DNA from: UBA1038 sp964481445
GTDB taxonomy: Bacteria > Bacillota > Clostridia > Christensenellales > Aristaeellaceae
Assembly (NCBI GenBank): GCA_964481445.1
Contig: CAYZTQ010000063.1
Span: 1-11,601, forward strand
Direction of reading: 5' to 3'
DNA length: 11,601 bases
Positions 6,652 to 11,601 of this stretch are shown one piece after another (the first letter of the stretch is position 1; each line of letters opens with the position of its first letter). The notes beneath the pieces were generated by a model that saw nothing but the letters and a program-made list of their open reading frames with translations, was not told where the DNA came from and ran no database searches. Both the position numbers and the translations under genes were made by a program.

Positions 6652-6887
6652 TGTAAGCCTTGCTACGCAAGGCTGCCACCCCACCGCACAAGGGCAGAGG
6701 TAAGCGCCCGCTGTGCGGGATGCAGCGAACCGGCAGCCCAATAAGCAAGGGAAAGCGGGAGCGGTGCCTGCACCGCGAAACGCTTGACCATTGCGAATTG
6801 AGACCGCTGGGGTGGATTATCATCAGAGGGCTCCGCCCTCCGATACCTCCCGGAAGATGCTTCATGGATTTTTATAAAGGAGACCTT

Positions 6888-8189
6888 ATGGCTCAACCGC
6901 TTATCACAGACTTCACACGCCTGATCACCCATGCGGAGCAGCGCCAGTACCTGTGCCTGCCCTTTGAGGTGGCGGAGGACGTTGAGACGCTCGAAATCTC
7001 CTACAGCTACACGCGCCGCCGCCTTGAAAAGGAGGGCGGCGTCACGCTGAATCAGGAGGTCAATATCGTCGACCTCGCGCTGGAAGACCCCGCGCATTCG
7101 CTGGTTGGGGCCTCCGGCTCTCAGCGCCTCTCGGTCACCATCCATGAGAACTGGGCCACGCCCGGCTACCGCCCGGCCAGGCTGGTGCCCGGCACCTGGT
7201 ACCTGGTGCTGGGCGCCTACCTGATTGAGGAAGCGGGCTGCGAGGTCAGCGTCTCCATCACCCAGACGAAGAAGGAGACGGTGCTGCTGCGCGGCGATAC
7301 GCACTGCCACAGCGAGCATTCGGACGGCCGCTATCCGGTGGAGGAGGTGCTGCGCCGCGCGAAGGCGGACGGGCTGGATTATCTGTTTCTCACCGACCAC
7401 AACGCCATGAGCTCCAACGAGTATCTGCGCTCCGAGCCGGGTTTTACCGTGCTGCCGGGCGTGGAGATGACCTATTACGGCGGGCACTACAACCTCTACG
7501 GTGTGAGGCGGCCGGTCAAGACCTATACCGCGAACACCCGCGAGGAGGTGCTTCGTATCATGCGCGAGGGGAAACAAAGCGGCGCGCTCTGCTCGGTCAA
7601 CCACCCGGTGGACGCTTCCTGCTATTGGACCTTCGGCACCGGCAGCGAAGTGCCTCTCGATCTGATCGAGATCTGGAACGGCCCCTTTACCAAATGGAAC
7701 CGCGGCTGCGTCGAGCTGTGGGAAGGCGAGCTGAAAAAAGGCCGCGTCTGGCCGGCGCTCGGCGGCAGCGACTGCCACCGGGCCGAGCTTTTCCGCAACT
7801 TCGGCATGCCCTGCACCTTTTTGTACGCGAGAGGCCGCTCGGGCAGCGACATTCTGGAGGCCATGCGCCTCGGCCACGCCTTCATCGGCATGAACCCGGA
7901 GGCCCCCATATTGTACATGCAGCTGGGAGACGCCCGCATGGGCGACGTCTGCAGCACGGGCGACAGAACGCTCAAACTGCGCGTAGAGAACCTGCACGAA
8001 GAGGACGAGGTGCTGTTGATCGATGAATCCGGCCCTGTGAAAAGCTGGAAGAGCGGCCGCTGTGCCTGCTTTGAGACGGAAGTGGACATCACAAGCCGCG
8101 TGTACGCGCGCCTTGAGGTGCTGCGGAGCCTGCCCGGCATGGAAACAACCCTGGCCGCCATCTCCAACCCCATCTATATAAGGAGCTAA
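6888..8189 (+). CDS. PHP-domain metallohydrolase, CehA/McbA family
   Basis: This 433-residue protein is predicted to be cytoplasmic, with no signal peptide. AAAGGAG lies 6-7 bases before the ATG at 6888; an ATG at 6864 in frame lacks a good site. Residues 1-135 form a beta-rich N-terminal domain common in this family. The PHP metal-binding residues are all present: H139-C-H141 followed by H144 and D146-G147 (DTHCHSEHSDG), TDHN at 169-172, E193, H239 (VNHP) and D295-C-H297 (GGSDCH). PHP proteins use two or three metal ions to hydrolyse phosphoesters; a few members, such as CehA, cleave carbamate esters. The C-terminal part after about residue 345 looks like a small beta domain. In this sugar operon a phosphoesterase or phosphodiesterase on the imported compound is plausible but unproven. 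TAA is followed after 3 bases by the next start codon. Confidence 0.87.
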   Translation: MAQPLITDFTRLITHAEQRQYLCLPFEVAEDVETLEISYSYTRRRLEKEGGVTLNQEVNIVDLALEDPAHSLVGASGSQRLSVTIHENWATPGYRPARLVPGTWYLVLGAYLIEEAGCEVSVSITQTKKETVLLRGDTHCHSEHSDGRYPVEEVLRRAKADGLDYLFLTDHNAMSSNEYLRSEPGFTVLPGVEMTYYGGHYNLYGVRRPVKTYTANTREEVLRIMREGKQSGALCSVNHPVDASCYWTFGTGSEVPLDLIEIWNGPFTKWNRGCVELWEGELKKGRVWPALGGSDCHRAELFRNFGMPCTFLYARGRSGSDILEAMRLGHAFIGMNPEAPILYMQLGDARMGDVCSTGDRTLKLRVENLHEEDEVLLIDESGPVKSWKSGRCACFETEVDITSRVYARLEVLRSLPGMETTLAAISNPIYIRS

Positions 8190-8192
8190 GGC

Positions 8193-10247
8193 TTGATACG
8201 CAAAGTGCACGTGGTCTTTAAGACCCATCTGGACATCGGCTTTACCGATACCGCCGAGGCGGTGGAGAACCATTACCTGCGCGCCTTTATCCCCGCGGCC
8301 ATCCGCACGGCGGAAGAGGTCAACCTTAAGGGCCAGCCGCCCCTGTTTGTCTGGACGGTCGGGGCCTACCTGATCGACCTCGCGCTGCGGAAGCTGCCAA
8401 ACGAAGAGGCTGCGCGGCTTGAAAACGCCGTGCGCCGGGGGCACATCGCCTACCACGCCCTGCCCTTCACCACCCACAGCGAGCTGTGCAGCGCGCAGCT
8501 GTTCCGCGCGGGCCTCGGCATCGCAAAAAGGCTGGACGCGCGCTTCGGGCGCAGCACCATCGCCGCCAAGATGTCGGACGTGCCGGGGCACACGCGGGGT
8601 ATTATCGCCCCGCTTGTGGAAAGCGGCGTCAGCTACCTGCACATCGGCATCAACAGCGTGGCGGCCATGCCGCAGGTGCCGCCCCTGTTTCTGTGGAAAA
8701 ACGCGGCCGGGCAGCGCCTGATGGTCAACTACACCCGCAGCTACGGCGGGCTGACGCTGATCCCCGGGCATGACGAGGCGCTGTACTTCGTGCACAGCAA
8801 CGATAACTCCGGCCCGCCTTCGCCTGAAAGCATCCGGGCCTGCTTTGACAGCCTGCAGAAACAATACCCGGGGGCGGAGATTGCCGCCTCCACGCTGGAC
8901 GCCTTCGCGCGCGGGCTGGAAGGGCTGCGGGACAGCCTGCCCGTCATCCGCGGCGAGATCGGCGATACATGGATACACGGCGTGGGCAGCGACCCGAAGA
9001 AAACGGCCGCTCTGCGCGAGCTGGACAGGCTGAGCGAACTCTGGGAGCAGCAGGGCCTGCAGGCGGGGCTTGAGACCCCGGACGGCCGCCCGCTGAAGGA
9101 CGCCTTTTTGGAGCAGCTGCTGCTCGTATGCGAGCACACCTGGGGCATGGACAGCAAAAAGTTTCTGACCGACTACGCCAATTGGACAAGGCCTGATTTT
9201 GAGGCCGCCCGCAGGCGCGATCTGCTGCCGGACGGGGCCGCCCTCGGCCGGGGCTACGACCATCTGTACCGTTTCGCAAGGCGCGAGTTTGAGGCCCTGA
9301 AGCCCGAGGGCCTCCTGTGGAACCAGCGCAGTTACTCCCTGTTTGAAGCCTCGCACGCGGAGCAGCGGGCCTATCTTGAAAAAGCGCTGGCGCTGCTGCC
9401 GGAGAGCCTTCGCGCCTGCGCGGAGCAGGCGCTTGAGCAAAGCGGCCCCTCCCCGCTGCCTCAGGGCGCGCCCCGGGCGGAGGAAGCCCGGCTGGGCGCC
9501 TTCTCGCTGCAGCTTTCGGACGGCGCCGTGCGCATCACAAGGGATGACCGGAAGCTGCTGACCCTGCGCCTGCCCCTCTATCAGGAAACGGGGCTTGAAA
9601 ACTATGACCGCTTGTTCACCCGCTACCTGACCAACATCCCCGACAACGCGGACTGGGCCATCCCGGACAACGGGAAGCCCGGCGCTGAAACCAGCGATGC
9701 CCCGCGGCGGGATGTGAACCATCTGCCCGCCCTCACGCGCGCCGCGCTGACCGGGCGGGGCTGGCAGCTGGAGGGCGCCTTCCCTGAAGCGCCGGTCAAA
9801 AGAGCGGGCTGCCCCGCGGGCTTCCGCCTCTTGTTTGAGGAAAGGCAGGGGGAGCTGCTCATCACGCTGCTGCTGTTCGGTAAGAACGCCAACCGCAAGC
9901 CGGAGGCGCTCTTTCTGCCCTTCGAACTGGGCGCGCATGAGGGGCTGCGCCTGCGCAAGCTGGACGAAGGCATCGCCCCCGAGGACTGCCTGCCCGGCGG
10001 CAACCGCCGCAGCCACGCCATACAGAGCCTATCGTACACAAAGGACGGCCTGCGCGTCCGCCTGACCCCGCTGGACAGCCCGCTTATCTGCCTGGACGCC
10101 CCGAGGCTCCTTGATTTCGCAGGCGAAGAAAGCAGCGGCCTTGTCTATGCCGCCCTCTACAACAACCTCTGGGGCACCAACTTCAAGATGTGGTATGAGG
10201 AGGATATCGTTGCCCGCTTCCTGCTGAGCATAGAAGAGAAGGGCTGA
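8193..10247 (+). CDS. DUF5054 protein with GH38 (alpha-mannosidase-like) N-terminal domain, TTG start
   Basis: This 684-residue protein has no signal peptide, so it is predicted to act in the cytoplasm. The start is TTG: an in-frame TAA at 8187 closes the frame upstream, AGGAG at 8181-8185 is 7 bases before it, and the family N-terminus (VHVVFKTHLDIGFTD) begins right there. The site overlaps the end of the PHP gene, so translation is probably coupled. GH38-type features are H12 and D14 (THLDIGFTD, probable zinc ligands), SDVPGHT with D129 as the likely second metal ligand or nucleophile, PFTTHSEL at 91-98, and EIGDTWIHGVGSDP at 255-268. This pattern and length fit the DUF5054 family, whose substrate is not established. 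Cleavage of an alpha-mannoside or related glycoside is inference. It is the last operon gene, 17 bases before a strong hairpin. Confidence 0.88.
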   Translation: MIRKVHVVFKTHLDIGFTDTAEAVENHYLRAFIPAAIRTAEEVNLKGQPPLFVWTVGAYLIDLALRKLPNEEAARLENAVRRGHIAYHALPFTTHSELCSAQLFRAGLGIAKRLDARFGRSTIAAKMSDVPGHTRGIIAPLVESGVSYLHIGINSVAAMPQVPPLFLWKNAAGQRLMVNYTRSYGGLTLIPGHDEALYFVHSNDNSGPPSPESIRACFDSLQKQYPGAEIAASTLDAFARGLEGLRDSLPVIRGEIGDTWIHGVGSDPKKTAALRELDRLSELWEQQGLQAGLETPDGRPLKDAFLEQLLLVCEHTWGMDSKKFLTDYANWTRPDFEAARRRDLLPDGAALGRGYDHLYRFARREFEALKPEGLLWNQRSYSLFEASHAEQRAYLEKALALLPESLRACAEQALEQSGPSPLPQGAPRAEEARLGAFSLQLSDGAVRITRDDRKLLTLRLPLYQETGLENYDRLFTRYLTNIPDNADWAIPDNGKPGAETSDAPRRDVNHLPALTRAALTGRGWQLEGAFPEAPVKRAGCPAGFRLLFEERQGELLITLLLFGKNANRKPEALFLPFELGAHEGLRLRKLDEGIAPEDCLPGGNRRSHAIQSLSYTKDGLRVRLTPLDSPLICLDAPRLLDFAGEESSGLVYAALYNNLWGTNFKMWYEEDIVARFLLSIEEKG

Positions 10248-10264
10248 GCAATTTGCCCAAAATA

Positions 10265-10301
10265 AAGCCGGATTTCGTCAGTCAATGGCGAAATCCGGCT
10301 T
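10265..10301 (+). terminator. Terminator at the end of the operon
   Basis: A perfect 13-bp stem (AAGCCGGATTTCG at 10265-10277 with its complement at 10289-10301) encloses an 11-base loop, 17 bases after the DUF5054 stop codon. The plus-strand T tail is weak (TTGTTCG), while the other strand reads TTTATTTT after the stem, so it may work better, or also, on the minus strand. Confidence 0.7.
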
Positions 10302-10328
10302 GTTCGTATAATCATCATAAGATAGAAT
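10300..10328 (+). promoter_or_regulatory. Possible promoter of the DUF2075 gene
   Basis: TTGTTC (10300-10305) and TAGAAT (10323-10328) are 17 bases apart in an AT-rich stretch. A leader of about 125 bases would follow. The -35 match is poor and other AT-rich hexamers are nearby, so the support is weak. The rest of the 10302-10458 gap holds nothing I recognise. Confidence 0.25.
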
Positions 10329-10458
10329 GTATCTGAGTAGAAATACTTAATTTCGACATAAATGTTATAGTGGCCCGTGCGGATGGCTTCTACCGCAGGC
10401 ATTCTCTTAGATCAGGCTACATATCAGGCACCGTAAAGCACAGAAAAGGCGTAGAGAT

Positions 10459-11601
10459 ATGAAACGAGAATACTATGCTTCTTCCATTAGGCACTTCATC
10501 CAGGCAGAACCGGATGAAGTGCTGGGTCAGCTGCTCATCAATGATGTATTTGAAACCACCGAACTGCAAAAGAATGCATGGCGTGAAGAAATCCGCATCC
10601 TACAGGAGCAGCTCCAGGTAATACCCGATGGCGACATCGTGTTTGAATACACTATCCCAAGAATTGGGCACCGCGTAGATGTCATTTTGTTGATACGAGG
10701 TGTACTCTTCTTGTTAGAGTTCAAGGTTGGAGAGCGTGAATATAAAAAATCTACAGACGATCAGGTGATGGATTACGCTCTTGATCTCAAGTATTTTCAT
10801 GAGGCCAGTCGAAGCCTTTTTATCGTGCCTATCAACGTATCCACTGAAGCTTCAGCTCATGAAAGAATATTGGAACTGATGCGGGATGGCATCTCGTCCG
10901 TGCTTTGCTGCAACAAGCAAAACATCGCGCAACAATTGATCAGCGCGCTGAAATGGCTGCCGGAAAGAAAGGTACAGCTCTCTGATTGGCTGAACTCCCG
11001 CTATGTTCTTACGCCTACTATCATTGAAGCAGCACAAGCCCTGTATCGAAACCATTCCGTTGAAAACATCTCCAGGAATGACGCCGGGGCAGAAAACCTG
11101 AGCGCGACATCGCAGGCCATCAATGATATTATTGAACGCTGCAAAAAAGAAAAGAAAAAGGCCATCTGTTTTGTCACTGGCGTCCCTGGCGCGGGCAAAA
11201 CGCTGGCTGGCCTTAGCATAGCCAATGATCGGCATCAATTTGATGAAGATGAACATGCCGTGTTTTTATCCGGTAACGGGCCGCTGGTGGACGTGCTGCA
11301 GGAAGCGCTCGCCAGGGATAAGGCAGAGCGCGAGCATATCACCAAGGAAGCAGCTAAACGAGAAACGAAAGCCTTCATCCAGATGATCCATCGCTTCCGG
11401 GATGAAGCACTGACAAGCGCTCGGCCGCCGGTTGAGAAGGTCAGCATCTTTGATGAGGCACAGCGTGCATGGAACAGGGAGAAACTGAGCGAGTTCATGC
11501 GGCAAAAGAAGGGCGTGTTAGGGTTCGATCAATCGGAGCCTGAGTTTCTTATCAGCATTATGGATAGGCACAAGGATTGGGCCACTATCATCTGCCTGGT
11601 C
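10459..11601 (+). CDS. PD-(D/E)XK nuclease-like plus DUF2075 (Schlafen-group-3-like) ATPase, 3' end outside window
   Basis: The frame runs open from ATG 10459 to the window end (381 residues seen); an in-frame TAG at 10408 bounds it upstream and no better start lies between. The ribosome binding site is weak. The N-terminus (MKREYYASSI) fits the family start. Residues 55-115 carry a PD-(D/E)XK nuclease signature: D74, then E87-F-K89 (VLFLLEFKVG), then DQVMDYALDL at 101-110. The ATPase follows: Walker A GVPGAGKT at 241-248 and Walker B with IFDEAQRAW at 330-338, where DEAQRAW is typical of DUF2075. The remaining helicase-like motifs should lie beyond the edge. Such proteins act on DNA or RNA, and relatives are often found near defence or restriction genes. 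The gene is clearly AT-richer than the operon before it, which suggests separate acquisition. The function is not known. Confidence 0.85.
   Translation, partial: MKREYYASSIRHFIQAEPDEVLGQLLINDVFETTELQKNAWREEIRILQEQLQVIPDGDIVFEYTIPRIGHRVDVILLIRGVLFLLEFKVGEREYKKSTDDQVMDYALDLKYFHEASRSLFIVPINVSTEASAHERILELMRDGISSVLCCNKQNIAQQLISALKWLPERKVQLSDWLNSRYVLTPTIIEAAQALYRNHSVENISRNDAGAENLSATSQAINDIIERCKKEKKKAICFVTGVPGAGKTLAGLSIANDRHQFDEDEHAVFLSGNGPLVDVLQEALARDKAEREHITKEAAKRETKAFIQMIHRFRDEALTSARPPVEKVSIFDEAQRAWNREKLSEFMRQKKGVLGFDQSEPEFLISIMDRHKDWATIICLV

Larger units (their letters stand above)
6571..6887 (+). other. Long non-coding gap inside the operon, multi-hairpin element B
   Basis: This 317-base gap between permease 2 and the PHP gene has the same order as element A at the start: a 12-bp hairpin, the identical 47-base core, then an AGCCTTGC/GCAAGGCT hairpin (6656-6674). 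It then diverges, with further stems at 6707-6719 (CCCGC/GCGGG), 6761-6776 (GCGGTGC/GCACCGC) and 6826-6840 (GAGGGC/GCCCTC). No promoter or gene is convincing here. The PHP frame is open back to 6660, but its ribosome binding site and family likeness begin at 6888. Confidence 0.65.

Noticed and set aside
6660..6887. N-terminal extension of the PHP protein by 76 codons
   Set aside because: It lies in hairpin element B. The AAAGGAG site and family-like N-terminus point to 6888.
6663..10016. A 1117-codon open frame on the minus strand, antisense to the PHP and DUF5054 genes
   Set aside because: It is longer than either sense gene, but it gives a low-complexity Ala/Gln/Arg/His/Gly-rich product with no recognisable domain. 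It mirrors the GC-rich codon bias of two clear genes, so it is a shadow frame.
10307..10312. Perfect TATAAT as the promoter of the DUF2075 gene
   Set aside because: No -35-like hexamer lies 16-18 bases upstream (that position falls in the terminator loop) and there is no extended -10 TG.

Overview
This window looks like a GC-rich chromosomal segment of a Gram-positive anaerobe, most likely a gut or rumen member of the Clostridia. The clues are a surface protein with choline/glucan-binding type cell-wall repeats, strong GGAGG ribosome binding sites, a GntR/LacI chimeric regulator and a CUT1-type sugar importer with no ATPase of its own. The genus cannot be named from the sequence. Base composition is uneven: the central operon (about 3000-10250) is strongly GC-rich, while the gene at each end is visibly AT-richer.

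Layout. (1) 1-1121: the C-terminal part of a secreted cell-wall-binding protein, cut by the left edge and followed by a good intrinsic terminator. (2) 1122-1595: a non-coding stretch full of hairpins, including two related GC-rich hairpins in inverted orientation. (3) 2753-1596, minus strand: a transcription regulator with a GntR winged helix and a LacI-type sugar-sensor domain. (4) 2763-3015: a divergent control region. I can place a promoter for each direction. A TGATATA-N5-TATATCA inverted repeat overlaps the operon promoter, and a degenerate copy overlaps the regulator promoter. (5) 3016-10247, plus strand: one apparent operon of solute-binding protein, two permeases, a CehA/McbA-type PHP metallohydrolase and a GH38-like DUF5054 protein. 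Two long non-coding gaps inside this operon (4384-4741 and 6571-6887) carry the same multi-hairpin element, including an identical 47-base core. (6) 10265-10301: a 13-bp perfect stem that probably ends the operon. (7) 10459 to the right edge: an AT-richer gene, cut by the window end, for a PD-(D/E)XK nuclease-like plus DUF2075 (Schlafen-group-3-like) ATPase protein.

How the genes may work together (inference). The binding protein captures a sugar or glycoconjugate outside the cell, the two permeases import it using a shared MsmX/MsmK-type ATPase encoded elsewhere, and the two cytoplasmic hydrolases process it. The PHP enzyme could remove a phosphate or phosphodiester group, and the GH38-like protein could cleave a glycosidic (perhaps alpha-mannosidic) bond. 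The regulator probably represses both itself and the operon until it binds a sugar ligand. The least-described parts are the PHP plus DUF5054 catabolic pair with its uncharacterised operator, and the repeated hairpin element inside the operon.
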